A stretch of DNA of 64,000 nucleotides from an uncultured Clostridia bacterium (GTDB lineage Bacteria > Bacillota > Clostridia > UBA1381): contig CAKSIJ010000015.1 of the NCBI GenBank assembly GCA_934462715.1, positions 8,097 to 72,096 of the forward strand, given 5' to 3'. Below the pieces are notes generated by a model. The model had not been told where the DNA came from. It saw only the letters and a program-made list of their open reading frames with translations, and did not search any database. The position numbers were made by a program, and so were the translations under genes. Positions 1 through 8,549 of the stretch are shown here, one piece after another. Each line of letters starts with the position of its first letter. The first letter of the stretch is position 1.

Positions 1-218
1 ATCTTATCCTTATATTTTTTCGCCAGCGAGCGCACCTCGTCACGGTAGTTTTTCAGCCGTTCTCTTTTCATGCAGTATTCTGTATCAAAAAAAGTATAGG
101 AATGTCCCGTGAAGCCTATAACCCCCAAGCCCTTGTCAATTGCTGCCCTTACCATTTCCTCGGGAGTATTTTTTCCGTCGCAGTAGGTTGTGTGAGTATG
201 AATATCACCGATAATCAT
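1..218 (-). CDS. PHP-domain histidinol-phosphatase, C-terminus outside window
   Basis: Partial gene: it starts at 218 and runs off the left edge, so only about 72 N-terminal residues are visible. The start reads MIIGDIHTHTTYCDG, with the metal-binding H-x-H typical of PHP phosphoesterases, and later has GLGVIGFTGHS. The ATG overlaps the hisIE stop by four bases (ATGA), so the two are translationally coupled. PHP proteins of the HisK/HisJ type dephosphorylate histidinol phosphate. This operon has no other histidinol-phosphatase (hisB here is only the dehydratase), so that role is the natural inference. The rest of the protein is needed to exclude another PHP phosphatase. Confidence 0.8.
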   Translation of the reverse strand, partial: MIIGDIHTHTTYCDGKNTPEEMVRAAIDKGLGVIGFTGHSYTFFDTEYCMKRERLKNYRDEVRSLAKKYKDK

Positions 219-865
219 TTCGTCATTTTCTCCTGCTTAACCTTTTTATCGATAACGTGTCTTGAAGCAAGCTCCCTGTGAATATCCTCCAAAGATATTC
301 CCATTTGTATCATCAGCACCATAACATGATATGCAAGATCGGCTATTTCGTATATTGTTTCCTTTTTGTCATCTGCCTTTGCGGCGATGATAACCTCCGT
401 GCTTTCCTCTCCGACCTTTTTGAGTATTTTATCGATCCCCTTTTCAAACAGATACGTTGTGTATGAGCCTTCCTTTTTCTCGGTTTTTCTTCCCTTTATC
501 AGTTCAATCAGACCCTCATAGGAAAAGTCTTTTAATTCTCCGCTTTCCCATACAGGGTTTGTAAAACAAGAATCCGTTCCCGTATGACACGCAGGACCGT
601 CCTTTTCAACGGAAATTACAAGAGAGTCCTTATCGCAGTCCGCCGTGATCGACACAATATGCTGATAATTTCCGCTCGTTTCTCCTTTGAGCCAAAGCTC
701 GTTTCTCGAACGGCTCCAAAAACAAGTCAATCCTTTTTCCATTGATATTTTAAGGCTTTCTCTGTTCATGTACGCCAGCGTCAAAACCTTTTTGGATATT
801 GAATCAACAACAATTGCCGGTATCAGACCTTTTTCATCAAACTTTAACTCGTCAATATTAATCAT
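215..865 (-). CDS. hisIE: Bifunctional phosphoribosyl-AMP cyclohydrolase / phosphoribosyl-ATP pyrophosphatase
   Basis: 216-residue fusion carrying steps 2 and 3 of histidine synthesis. The N-terminal HisI half (about 1-110) has WSRSRNELWLKGETSGN, the Mg-binding D76-x-D78-x-D80 and the Zn-type GPACHTG. The C-terminal HisE half (about 120-216) has SYTTYLFEKGIDKILKKVGE and EIADLAYH. The start chosen is MINIDELKF, with AAAGGA about ten bases upstream; a longer reading from 892 lacks a ribosome site. It lies 66 bases after hisF and overlaps the next gene by four bases. Full domain lengths and motifs make the call secure. Confidence 0.96.
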   Translation of the reverse strand: MINIDELKFDEKGLIPAIVVDSISKKVLTLAYMNRESLKISMEKGLTCFWSRSRNELWLKGETSGNYQHIVSITADCDKDSLVISVEKDGPACHTGTDSCFTNPVWESGELKDFSYEGLIELIKGRKTEKKEGSYTTYLFEKGIDKILKKVGEESTEVIIAAKADDKKETIYEIADLAYHVMVLMIQMGISLEDIHRELASRHVIDKKVKQEKMTK

Positions 866-931
866 TCTGTATTCGTCCTTTCGTATAAGCATTTAATAAT
901 AAATCATTAATGACCGTTAATTTGTATTTTT

Positions 932-1690
932 CTATATTCTCACAGGTATATTTTCCTTTTTAAGGAGCTTCTTTAAATCCCCGATATTTACCTCGCCGAA
1001 ATGGAATATGGAAGCGGCAAGTCCTGCGTCAACCTTAGGGAGAGCCTTGAACAGGGTAACGAAATCCTCCGCCGACCCTGCGCCGCCAGACGCGATAACA
1101 GGTACGTCCACCGCATTTGATACGGCTTCAAGCATTTCAAGGTCAAAGCCTTTTTTAACTCCGTCGGTATCTATCGAATTGACAACAACCTCTCCTGCGC
1201 CCATATCAACGCATTTTTTTATCCACTCTATACCCTCCATACCGGTGTTCTCTCTGCCGCCTTTGGCAAAAACTCTGAAAACACCGTCAACACGCTTAAT
1301 ATCTGCCGATATTACAACGCACTGATTTCCGTAAAGCTTCGCCGCTTCGTAAATAAGCTTCGGATTTTTTATTGCGCCCGAATTAACGCTTACTTTATCC
1401 GCACCGCATTTAAGTACCCTGTCAAAATCCTCAACTGTATTGATTCCGCCGCCGACTGTCAGAGGGATAAACACACGCTTTGCAGTTTCACAGAGTATAT
1501 CGCTAAACAACTCTCTGCCCTCCGCCGATGCGGTGATATCATAAAACACAAGCTCGTCGGCTCCGTTTTTGCTGTAATACTCCGCCAATTCCACAGGCGA
1601 AGATACATCGGACAACCCCTCAAAATTTACTCCCTTAACCACTCTGCCGTTTCTGACATCAAGACACGGTATTATTCTTTTTGTAATCAT
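932..1690 (-). CDS. hisF: Imidazole glycerol phosphate synthase, cyclase subunit
   Basis: 252-residue (beta/alpha)8 barrel that condenses PRFAR with ammonia supplied by HisH, giving imidazole glycerol phosphate and AICAR. It starts MITKRIIPCLDV; the catalytic aspartates fall at D11 (CLDV) and D130 (ISADIKR), exactly as in the family. The phosphate loop GGGINTVEDF and the late ASGGAGS are present. Its ATG overlaps the hisA TGA by four bases, so translation is coupled. The HisH partner is encoded one gene further upstream. Confidence 0.97.
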   Translation of the reverse strand: MITKRIIPCLDVRNGRVVKGVNFEGLSDVSSPVELAEYYSKNGADELVFYDITASAEGRELFSDILCETAKRVFIPLTVGGGINTVEDFDRVLKCGADKVSVNSGAIKNPKLIYEAAKLYGNQCVVISADIKRVDGVFRVFAKGGRENTGMEGIEWIKKCVDMGAGEVVVNSIDTDGVKKGFDLEMLEAVSNAVDVPVIASGGAGSAEDFVTLFKALPKVDAGLAASIFHFGEVNIGDLKKLLKKENIPVRI

Positions 1691-2400
1691 CCTGCCACCT
1701 CGATTGCTTCTTTAAGCGATATTGCCCCGGTGTAGTACGCCTTTCCGATAATCGCTCCGTATATATTCATTTCAGCAAGCCTTTTAATATCGTCAATATC
1801 CGATACTCCGCCCGACGCCGTTATCCGAACAGAAAATCTATCGGAAAGCTCACGGTACAGTTCAAGGTTTGTACCCTGCATTGCTCCGTCTTTGGAAATG
1901 TCGGTGCATATCAGCGTTTTTATTCCCATACTCTGCATTTTTTCGCAGAAATCAAAACAGCTGTATTTCGATTTTTCCGTCCAGCCCTTTATTGCAACAA
2001 ATCCGTCCTTAATATCAACGCCTACCGCAATTTTATCGGCATACTTTTCGCACGCTTCTTTCAAAAACTCTTCGTCCGTAACCGCCGCCGTTCCGAGAAT
2101 CACTCTTTTTACCCCGATACCAATATACCTTTCTATAACTGCCATGCTTCTTATTCCGCCGCCGACTTCGACAAACAATCCGCAGCCGTCAACAATCTCT
2201 TTTACCACATCGACATTGGGTGTTTCTCCGCTTTTTGCTCCCTCCAGATCAACCAGATGTATATATTCGGCTCCGGACTTTTTAAAATCCTTTGCAATTT
2301 CCACCGGATTGTCGCTGTAAACAGTCATTTTGTTATAGTCACCCTTCAGCAGTCTGACCGCCTTTTTTTCATATAAATCTATAGCCGGAAATATCAGCAT
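1687..2400 (-). CDS. hisA: ProFAR isomerase
   Basis: 237-residue TIM barrel that opens the ring of ProFAR to PRFAR, the substrate of HisF/HisH. Visible motifs are AIDLYEKKAVRL with catalytic D8, FVEVGGGIRS, GVDIKDG with D129, and TDISKDGAMQGTN. The start MLIFPAIDL follows GGAGGG about five bases upstream. A longer reading from 2442 would translate the hairpin-Shine-Dalgarno module lying just before this gene, and is rejected. The gap to hisH (about 107 bases) holds the long dispersed element described separately. Confidence 0.96.
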   Translation of the reverse strand: MLIFPAIDLYEKKAVRLLKGDYNKMTVYSDNPVEIAKDFKKSGAEYIHLVDLEGAKSGETPNVDVVKEIVDGCGLFVEVGGGIRSMAVIERYIGIGVKRVILGTAAVTDEEFLKEACEKYADKIAVGVDIKDGFVAIKGWTEKSKYSCFDFCEKMQSMGIKTLICTDISKDGAMQGTNLELYRELSDRFSVRITASGGVSDIDDIKRLAEMNIYGAIIGKAYYTGAISLKEAIEVAG

Positions 2401-2505
2401 ATTATCCCTCCGTTCCGCCGCCGTGCGGCGGCACAAATCCAAATGTAAAAAATATGCACCTCATATTTTTCACATTATCCGTTCACTAATGTTTTATGTC
2501 CCTGT
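2401..2505 (-). repeat. Long dispersed leader element with hairpin-SD module before hisA
   Basis: The hisH-hisA gap holds, in transcript order, GGGACATAAAA, an AT-rich inverted repeat (AATGTgAAAAATATG pairing with CATATTTTTtACATT), GGATTTG, and a perfect GC-rich hairpin (GCCGCC and GGCGGC arms, 2417-2432). The Shine-Dalgarno GGAACGGAGGG and the hisA ATG follow. The same order recurs before hisB (3747-3830), and in part before the heparinase-like gene (45963-46047). This is a repeat by eye; its function is unknown. Confidence 0.7.
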
Positions 2506-2507
2506 TA

Positions 2508-3119
2508 TTAGATTTCTGCAAAGGCTTTCAATATTTTAAGCCCTGTATCGCCGCTTTTTTCAGGGTGAAACTGACATCCGAAAACATTTTTCTTACCGAC
2601 CGCCGCAGTCAGCTCCGCACCGTATTCTGTTGTCGCAAGCAGGCTGTCTTTGCAACCTGTTCCGTAATAGGAATGAACAAAATAGACATAATCACCCTCA
2701 TTGATATATCGGAAAAGTCTTGATTTTTCTTTTGTGAAATGCAGCTTATTCCAGCCTATATGCGGTATTTTGTATTTCCTCGGAACAACCTCCGCAATAG
2801 GTCTGATTTCACCCTTTATAAGTCCGAGTCCCTTGTGTTCTCCGTATTCATAGCTTTTGTCGAACAGCAGCTGCATACCCAGGCAAATACCCATAATCGG
2901 CTTACCCTTTTGGGCTTCTTCGATAATCAGCTCTCCCAAGCCGGATTCGGAAAGCTTTTCGGCAGCGTCACCGAAAGCTCCCACTCCGGGAAGTATTATT
3001 CTGTCAGCCGATTTTATCTGTCCCTTATCCGATGTAACTATCGTCTTTTCCCCTATATATTCAAAAGAGCTTTTAAGTGAAAATAGATTTCCGACGCCGT
3101 AATCCGCTATTGCAATCAT
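2508..3119 (-). CDS. hisH: Imidazole glycerol phosphate synthase, glutamine amidotransferase subunit
   Basis: 203-residue class I glutamine amidotransferase that releases ammonia for HisF. The triad is visible: C79 in GICLGMQLLF, and H185 and E187 in CQFHPEKSG. GVGNLFSL and LPGVGAFGDA are typical HisH sequences. The ATG at 3119 follows CGGAACGGAGAATACT, part of a short hairpin-SD module in the 39-base gap after hisB. HisH and HisF are separated by hisA, an order common in Firmicutes his operons. Confidence 0.96.
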   Translation of the reverse strand: MIAIADYGVGNLFSLKSSFEYIGEKTIVTSDKGQIKSADRIILPGVGAFGDAAEKLSESGLGELIIEEAQKGKPIMGICLGMQLLFDKSYEYGEHKGLGLIKGEIRPIAEVVPRKYKIPHIGWNKLHFTKEKSRLFRYINEGDYVYFVHSYYGTGCKDSLLATTEYGAELTAAVGKKNVFGCQFHPEKSGDTGLKILKAFAEI

Positions 3120-3148
3120 AGTATTCTCCGTTCCGCCGTTTTAACGGC
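3120..3148 (-). promoter_or_regulatory. Short hairpin-SD module before hisH
   Basis: Between the hisB stop and the hisH ATG is a small inverted repeat (GCCGTT pairing with AACGGC, 3135-3148). It is joined directly to the Shine-Dalgarno GGAACGGAG, with ATG six bases later. This is a short member of the repeated hairpin-SD family in this window. There is no T-run, so it is not an intrinsic terminator. Confidence 0.6.
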
Positions 3149-3158
3149 ATTAGTGTTG

Positions 3159-3746
3159 TTAAAGTACGCCTTTTGTTGATGGGATCTCATTTTTATGTCC
3201 CTCGTCAATTCTTGCGGCAGCTCCGATACTTCTTGCGCACGATTTAAACGCACCCTCGATTATATGGTGCGAATTTGTTCCCGACAGCTGTTTTATATGA
3301 AGCGTACATTTTGCATTTCTGACAAAAGCAAGCCAAAATTCTTCGCATAATTCGGTATCAAATGCTCCAACTTTTTCTGTCGGAATTTCAAGCCCGTATT
3401 CAAGGTGCGAGCGTCCCGAAATATCAACCGCCGTCAGAATCAAAGCTTCGTCCATAGGAAGTATCATATTTCCGTAACGGTATATTCCTCTTTTGTCGCC
3501 TATCGCCCTGTCAAATGCTTCTCCCAGAGCAATGCCTATATCCTCCACGGTATGATGATAGTCAACCTCTGTATCCCCTTTGCATTTGACATTCAGATTG
3601 AATCCCGAATGTTTTGCAAAAAGCGTAAGCATATGATCCAAAAATCCGCACCCCGTATCTATCCGGCTTTCTCCGTTTCCGTCGAGCCGCAAAAACAGTT
3701 CTATATCGGTTTCCGCAGTTTTTCTTTTTATTTCCGCACTTCTCAT
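3159..3746 (-). CDS. hisB: Imidazoleglycerol-phosphate dehydratase
   Basis: 195-residue Mn-dependent dehydratase converting imidazole glycerol phosphate to imidazole acetol phosphate. The metal-binding motifs are present: GCGFLDHML near 32-40, HHTVED at 64-69, and SHHIIEG at 159-165; the end STKGVL is typical. It is monofunctional, without the HAD histidinol-phosphatase domain of enteric HisB, which fits a separate PHP phosphatase at the operon end. The start MRSAEIKRKT follows AATGGAGGAT. The longer reading from 3782 only translates the leader hairpin. Confidence 0.96.
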   Translation of the reverse strand: MRSAEIKRKTAETDIELFLRLDGNGESRIDTGCGFLDHMLTLFAKHSGFNLNVKCKGDTEVDYHHTVEDIGIALGEAFDRAIGDKRGIYRYGNMILPMDEALILTAVDISGRSHLEYGLEIPTEKVGAFDTELCEEFWLAFVRNAKCTLHIKQLSGTNSHHIIEGAFKSCARSIGAAARIDEGHKNEIPSTKGVL

Positions 3747-3830
3747 TTTAATCCTCCATTTCGCCGCCGTGCGGCGGCTCAAATCTCAATGTAAAAACGA
3801 TGCTTTTCAGATTGTTTTTTATGTCCCTTT
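3747..3830 (-). repeat. Long dispersed leader element with hairpin-SD module before hisB
   Basis: The 82-base hisC-hisB gap repeats the architecture seen before hisA. It has GGGACATAAAA, an AT-rich stretch ending TTTTTACATTGAGATTTG, the identical hairpin (GCCGCC/GGCGGC arms with GCAC in the loop, 3763-3778), then GAAATGGAGGAT as the Shine-Dalgarno. The matching segments come in the same order and spacing as at 2401-2505, so this is a second copy of one element. Confidence 0.7.
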
Positions 3831-4881
3831 ATATTAATTCCTTTACAGTCTTAATCAATGCTTCCATTTGTTCGCGTGTTCCTATTGTTATTCTGTTATA
3901 ATCGGCAATTCTTTCGCTGTTAAAATGTCTTACCAGTATACCTCTGTTCTTCAAAGCCTTATACAATTTTTCTCCGCTTATCCCGGAATGTTTTGCAAAC
4001 ACAAAGTTTGCTTTTGAATCGGTCATTTCAAAACCGAGATTTCTTAGCTCGTTCATTGTAAACTCTCTGTTTTCAATGATTTTTTGACAATTGCTTTTCG
4101 TGTATTCCTCATCGCTCAAAACGCCGATTCCGGCAGCCATTGTCATTCGGTTAATATTATATGGGTTGGTTGAATACCTTACGGTATTCAGATCCCGTAT
4201 TATTTCAGAAGATGCAACTCCGAAACCAAGCCTTGCCCCCGCCATCGAACGTGATTTTGAAAAAGTTCCTGTCACAAGCAGATTGTCATACTTGTGAATC
4301 AGCGGGATACAGCTTTCGTTTCCGAAATCAACGTATGCCTCGTCTATAACAACTATATTATCCGGATTGGAACGCAGTATTTTTTCAATATCTCTTATCG
4401 GCAAGGCTATGCCTGTCGGTGCATTGGGATTTGCAATAAATATTGTTTTTTTCAAGCCGCAGTATGCGTCAGCATTTTGAGTGAAATCATCATTTAAAGG
4501 TATAATTTCATAAGGCAGACAATTAATCTGCGCAAAAACGCTGTAAAAGCCGTATGTAATATCGGCAAACGCTGCCGGTGTTTTTTCATCGCAAAATGCC
4601 ATGAATGCAAAGTTCAGCACCTCGTCTGAGCCGTTTGTAAGTATTACTTCGTTTGTATCAACTCCCAACCGCTCTGACAGCATACCCCTCAGTGCCGTAC
4701 AATCCGGGTCGGGATAAAGATTAAGCATTTCTGCCGCTTCACCGGCAGCCTTTACTGCTTTTTCCGACGGCGGAAATGGTGATTCGTTTGTGTTGAGCTT
4801 TATATACTGCGTATCCTTAGGCTGTTCTCCCGGCGTATACGGTACAAGCTTACTGTACTTCTCACTGAAAAATCTGCTCAT
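3829..4881 (-). CDS. hisC: Histidinol-phosphate aminotransferase
   Basis: 350-residue fold-type I PLP aminotransferase that makes histidinol phosphate from imidazole acetol phosphate and glutamate. LNTNESPFPPS near the start is the HisC substrate loop. NPNAPTG (151-157), DEAYVDF (180-186) and the Schiff-base lysine K209 in TFSKSRSMAGARLGFG are present. The ATG at 4881 follows AACGGAGGG. Just before it lies a small inverted repeat (ATCTG/CAGAT) overlapping the end of hisD. Operon position makes hisC more likely than another class II aminotransferase. Confidence 0.95.
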   Translation of the reverse strand: MSRFFSEKYSKLVPYTPGEQPKDTQYIKLNTNESPFPPSEKAVKAAGEAAEMLNLYPDPDCTALRGMLSERLGVDTNEVILTNGSDEVLNFAFMAFCDEKTPAAFADITYGFYSVFAQINCLPYEIIPLNDDFTQNADAYCGLKKTIFIANPNAPTGIALPIRDIEKILRSNPDNIVVIDEAYVDFGNESCIPLIHKYDNLLVTGTFSKSRSMAGARLGFGVASSEIIRDLNTVRYSTNPYNINRMTMAAGIGVLSDEEYTKSNCQKIIENREFTMNELRNLGFEMTDSKANFVFAKHSGISGEKLYKALKNRGILVRHFNSERIADYNRITIGTREQMEALIKTVKELI

Positions 4882-4919
4882 ATATTTTCCCTCCGTTTTA
4901 TCTGTATAAATCAGATGAT

Positions 4920-6194
4920 TTATTTCTCAATACGTATAACGGCGCTTTTTGCGTGTGCCGTCAGACCCTCTTGTTTTGCAAAATACTCAACGTCCCTTGC
5001 CATATTTCTGAGCGCCTCTTTTGTAAAATAAGTATACTGTGTTTTCTTCACAAAATCGTCAACCGATAACGGACTTGAAAATTTTGCCGTTCCTCCGGTC
5101 GGCAGTGTATGATTCGGACCTGCCATGTAATCACCGAGTGCTTCGGGGCAGTTCTTTCCCATAAATACCGAGCCTGCATGGCGTATCGAATCCAGATAAT
5201 CAAACGGATTGTCAACACAAAGCTCCAGATGCTCCGGCGCAATTTCATTTGCTATCTCAATAGCCGCAAAAAGGTTATCCGCCACTATTATTTTTCCGTT
5301 ATTGTCTATAGATGCTCTCGCAATCTCTGCTCTTTCCAAAAACGGCAGCTGACGTTCGATTTCCTCGCTCACCTTTTCCGCAAGCTCCGCACAGTCGCAT
5401 ACCAGCACTGCGCTTGCCATTTTATCATGCTCCGCCTGCGACAGCAAATCCGCAGCCACAAAATCGGGTCTGCACGTACTGTCAGCAACAACCAGTATCT
5501 CGCTCGGGCCGGCTATCATATCTATTGAAACCTTTCCGAACACCTGTTTTTTCGCTTCGGCAACAAATGCATTTCCCGGTCCGACAATTTTATCCACAGC
5601 CGGAATACTCTCCGTTCCGTAAGCCAGTGCCGCAATTGCCTGCGCACCTCCGACCTTAAATATTCTGTCCACTCCGGCAACATATGCGGCGGCAAGTATT
5701 ACCGGGCTCACCTTGCCATCCTTATCCGGAGGAGTCACCATAATAACCTCACGGCAGCCGGCAAGCTTTGCCGGAATCGAATCCATAAGAACAGTTGACG
5801 GATATGCCGCCGTTCCTCCGGGGACATATAATCCGGCTCTGTCAACGGGGATAATTTTCTGCCCCATAACGATTCCATTTTCGTCATTTATTATAAAGCT
5901 GTTTCTTTTCTGCTTTTCATGAAATTTTGTTATATTTTTTGCGGCTCTTTTTAAAATCCTCAAAAATTCCGGATCGGTTGCATTGACTGCCTCCCCGATT
6001 TCTTGACTGCTGACAGCCAAATCCGAAAGCTTTGCTTTATCAAACTTTTCGCAATACTTAAATAAAGCTTTATCTCCGTTTTTTCTTACATCGTAAATTA
6101 TATCCGCAACAATATCTTCAACATCAACCGTTGGCGCTGTACGCGCAAAAATATCCTTTTTATCAACCTCATTGTATTTTAAAATCTTTATCAT
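4920..6194 (-). CDS. hisD: Histidinol dehydrogenase
   Basis: 424-residue Zn enzyme that oxidises histidinol to histidine in two NAD-dependent steps. Signatures are VPGGTAAYPSTVLM, IDMIAGPSEILVVAD, DLLSQAEHD, the catalytic APEHLELC, and the C-terminal GPNHTLPTGG. The start MIKILKYNEV at 6194 has AAGGGG eight bases upstream; an upstream in-frame start at 6203 lies too close to that site. The hisG stop is five bases before this ATG. Confidence 0.96.
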   Translation of the reverse strand: MIKILKYNEVDKKDIFARTAPTVDVEDIVADIIYDVRKNGDKALFKYCEKFDKAKLSDLAVSSQEIGEAVNATDPEFLRILKRAAKNITKFHEKQKRNSFIINDENGIVMGQKIIPVDRAGLYVPGGTAAYPSTVLMDSIPAKLAGCREVIMVTPPDKDGKVSPVILAAAYVAGVDRIFKVGGAQAIAALAYGTESIPAVDKIVGPGNAFVAEAKKQVFGKVSIDMIAGPSEILVVADSTCRPDFVAADLLSQAEHDKMASAVLVCDCAELAEKVSEEIERQLPFLERAEIARASIDNNGKIIVADNLFAAIEIANEIAPEHLELCVDNPFDYLDSIRHAGSVFMGKNCPEALGDYMAGPNHTLPTGGTAKFSSPLSVDDFVKKTQYTYFTKEALRNMARDVEYFAKQEGLTAHAKSAVIRIEK

Positions 6195-6199
6195 GAAAA

Positions 6200-6820
6200 T
6201 CACCCCTTATTTTCGGCAAGCTTTTTGATTATTTCTTCTATCATTGTACCCTTAAATTTAAATGCCGGTTTGTTTGCAATCAGTCTTGCGCTTATCGGAA
6301 CTATATCCTCAACCACTTCAAGATTGTTTTCCTTAAGAGTTGTCCCCGTTTCGACTATATCGACTATCACGTCCGAAAGACCCAGAATCGGGGCTAATTC
6401 AATCGAACCGTTTAAGTGTATAATATCTATATCTCTGCCCTTTGAAGAATAGTATTCTTTTGTTATATTTGTAAACTTTGTTGCAACTCTCAGTGTGTTT
6501 TGCGGATTGTCGCGGAAGCCTTTCTTTGCCGCAACCGCCATTTTGCATTTTCCTATGTCAAGGTCAAACAGCTCGTACACATCGGGAGAGTATTCAAGCA
6601 AAATATCCTTACCGGCAATACCTATATCCGCCGCACTGTGTTCAACATATATTGCAACGTCAGACGGCTTTACCCAAAAGTATCTGACTCCCTTTTCGGG
6701 GTTTTCAAAAATCAGCTTTCTGCTGTTTTCTCTTATCGACGGACACTCATATCCCGCCGCTTCAAGCATACCGTACACCTTTTCCCCGAGTCTGCCCTTC
6801 GGCAGAGCAACGTTAAGCAT
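6200..6820 (-). CDS. hisG: ATP phosphoribosyltransferase, short form catalytic subunit
   Basis: 206-residue first enzyme of the pathway, joining ATP and PRPP. It starts MLNVALPKGRLGEKVYG. It lacks the C-terminal regulatory domain of the long form (about 290 residues), so it needs HisZ, which is encoded just upstream and overlaps it by eight bases. GIAGKDIL, LGLSDVIVDIVETGTTLKEN and the tail AFKFKGTM are family motifs. The start is uncertain: a TTG at 6829 sits nine bases after AAGGGGG, while the ATG at 6820 best matches homologues. Confidence 0.95.
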   Translation of the reverse strand: MLNVALPKGRLGEKVYGMLEAAGYECPSIRENSRKLIFENPEKGVRYFWVKPSDVAIYVEHSAADIGIAGKDILLEYSPDVYELFDLDIGKCKMAVAAKKGFRDNPQNTLRVATKFTNITKEYYSSKGRDIDIIHLNGSIELAPILGLSDVIVDIVETGTTLKENNLEVVEDIVPISARLIANKPAFKFKGTMIEEIIKKLAENKG

Positions 6821-7937
6821 TGTTTTCAATGATTTCAACCCCCTTGCTGCGGAGCTTTACAAGCTGCTTATATTTCACTCCGTCCGGAATTTCTCTTTGC
6901 ACCATAACGCTTTGTCCGTTTGCCGCAAACAGGCTTACGGCATTATTAAGCTCGCAAAGCTTTTCTGAGCCGTCATAAAGAATCATTGTATCGATGTCAT
7001 ACTCTTTTTCCGATTCGTTAAGTCTTTCTATCAAATCAAGATAAACCGCAAAGCCTACAGCCTTTGATTTTCTTCCCATTTTCTTCATGAGCTTGTCATA
7101 TTGTCCTCCCGACAGCACGCCCGAGGCTATACCGTTTATAAAGCCTTTAAAAACAAAGCCGTTATAATAGCTCATATCGTTTATCACCGAAAAATCTATT
7201 CTTACCCTGCCGCCGGCTTCCGTCTTTTCAAGTTCGGTTATAATATCCTTTAATTCCTCAACATATCCGCCTACATTGCAGGACAGCTTTTCAAGAACAG
7301 GAATAACCTTTTCGGGTGCTCCGTACGCCATCGTAAGGGCTTTAAGCTCCGTTCCGTCCGCATCGGCATTTTGGCATATTTTATCTATTTCGCTTATGTT
7401 TTTTTCACCCACACATTTTAAAAGCTTTTCTTCAACCGTTTCTTCAACCGTTTCGTCAACCTTCATATTTTTGATAACTGCGCTGACAATCCCCATATGG
7501 GAAATATCGAGTACATAGTCCTCCGATATGTTCCTTAAGCTTTCGGCGGCAAGCGCAAGCACTTCATATATGCAATAATTATCTATATTTCCGATACATT
7601 CCAAGCCTACCTGCATTATTTCCTTAAAGGAATGTGTACCCTTTGAAACCCTGTAAACATTTTCGTTGTAATAAACCTTTTTCGTTCCTTTCGGATTGTC
7701 TGCGGTATTCTTGATTATAGATAAAGTAACGTCGGGCTTTAATGCCATAAGCTTGCCGTCGGTATCGGTAAAGGTAATAATGTTGTCCGATACAAGAAAA
7801 TCCTTGTTTCTGACATACAAATCATATTCTTCAAACTTACTCATCTTATATCTTGAATATCCGCAGCGTTCGTACAGTGAACGAAGCTCAAAAATCGCTT
7901 TTTCATCATTTTTCAACATTCCCAAATCAAGCTTCAT
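6813..7937 (-). CDS. hisZ: ATP phosphoribosyltransferase regulatory subunit
   Basis: 374-residue catalytically inactive paralogue of histidyl-tRNA synthetase that binds short-form HisG and confers histidine feedback. The class II synthetase core is visible: LMALKPDVTLSIIKN (motif 2 region), KVYYNENVYRVSKG, FKEIMQVGLECIG and the late GVLSGGQYDKLM. Length and its place just before hisG argue against a true HisRS (usually about 420 residues with an anticodon-binding domain). AAAGGA precedes the ATG at 7937. Confidence 0.93.
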   Translation of the reverse strand: MKLDLGMLKNDEKAIFELRSLYERCGYSRYKMSKFEEYDLYVRNKDFLVSDNIITFTDTDGKLMALKPDVTLSIIKNTADNPKGTKKVYYNENVYRVSKGTHSFKEIMQVGLECIGNIDNYCIYEVLALAAESLRNISEDYVLDISHMGIVSAVIKNMKVDETVEETVEEKLLKCVGEKNISEIDKICQNADADGTELKALTMAYGAPEKVIPVLEKLSCNVGGYVEELKDIITELEKTEAGGRVRIDFSVINDMSYYNGFVFKGFINGIASGVLSGGQYDKLMKKMGRKSKAVGFAVYLDLIERLNESEKEYDIDTMILYDGSEKLCELNNAVSLFAANGQSVMVQREIPDGVKYKQLVKLRSKGVEIIENNA

Positions 7938-7976
7938 TAAATATCATTCCTTTCATTCTGCGGCATTTTTATGTCT

Positions 7977-8273
7977 TTATTTTTTACTATCGTTGTTCAG
8001 TCTTTCAAGAACCGTGTTATATCCGCCGTTTCCGTACATAAGACAGCGGTTGACTCTGCTTATCGTTGCGGTGCTTGCCCCGATCTTGGCTGATACGTTC
8101 TGGTAGCTCATACCATCTCTGAGCATTTGCGCAACCCCAAGTCTTTGCGCCATATCCTTTAATTCCTTGACGGTGCATATATCCTCAAAAAATCCGGCGC
8201 ACTCGTTCTCATTTTTTAATGATAAAATTGCCTTATAGAATTTTTCCATATCCTCCGAATGAAATCCGCTCAT
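7977..8273 (-). CDS. TrpR-family (YerC/YecD-like) repressor, likely histidine regulator
   Basis: 98-residue protein of the YerC/YecD branch of the TrpR family. FFEDICTVKELKDMAQRL and a helix-turn-helix around 50-80 (GMSYQNVSAKIGASTATISRVNRC) mark the fold. It is the first gene of the his operon, 39 bases before hisZ, and its promoter carries a palindrome between -35 and -10. Comparative work has linked such proteins to histidine control in Firmicutes (proposed name HisR). Autoregulation with histidine as co-repressor is inferred from position and operator, not shown by the sequence. Confidence 0.85.
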   Translation of the reverse strand: MSGFHSEDMEKFYKAILSLKNENECAGFFEDICTVKELKDMAQRLGVAQMLRDGMSYQNVSAKIGASTATISRVNRCLMYGNGGYNTVLERLNNDSKK

Positions 8274-8371
8274 GTAATATCAATCCTTTCGTTTTAAATA
8301 TATATCTATAGATAATTGCAGAATAATTATTTTGCAATTAAAAGATTCTGTTTTCGCTTTATCACTTCACC

Positions 8372-8400
8372 ATATTAACACACTGTAGTGTTAAAGTCAA
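8372..8400 (-). promoter_or_regulatory. his operon promoter with operator palindrome in the spacer
   Basis: On the minus strand, TTGACT (8400-8395) and TATAAT-like TAATAT (8377-8372) are separated by 17 bases, a near-consensus sigma-A promoter. The spacer with its flanks (8375-8394) forms an inverted repeat, TTAACAC and GTGTTAA around six central bases. Protein bound there would block RNA polymerase. The first gene downstream is the TrpR-family regulator, so autoregulation of the whole his operon is likely. The region 8401-8507 shows no gene. Confidence 0.8.
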
Positions 8401-8507
8401 TACTTTTTTCAAAAATACTGCTTTTTGCTGTAAATATTTATATTTGCAGTCGGTTTAACTATACAAATTGTAAATAACTGCGACACAAATTCAACAATTC
8501 AATGCAG

Positions 8508-8544
8508 AAAAACCGAAAGCGCAGATCTGTGCTTTCGGTTTTTT
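8508..8544 (-). terminator. Intrinsic terminator of the GH78-like gene
   Basis: A stem of ACCGAAAGC pairing with GCTTTCGGT, with a ten-base loop, lies six bases after the GH78-like stop. It is flanked by A and T runs on either side, so it can act in both directions. It separates this gene from the his promoter. Confidence 0.85.
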
Positions 8545-8549
8545 CATGA

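Noticed and set aside
2501..3830. Transposase-linked mobile element around the hisA/hisB leaders
   Set aside because: The repeats are short, non-coding and lack target duplications that I can see; called dispersed leader elements instead.
6813..7937. Histidyl-tRNA synthetase
   Set aside because: Too short, lacks an anticodon-binding domain, and lies before a short-form hisG, which requires HisZ.
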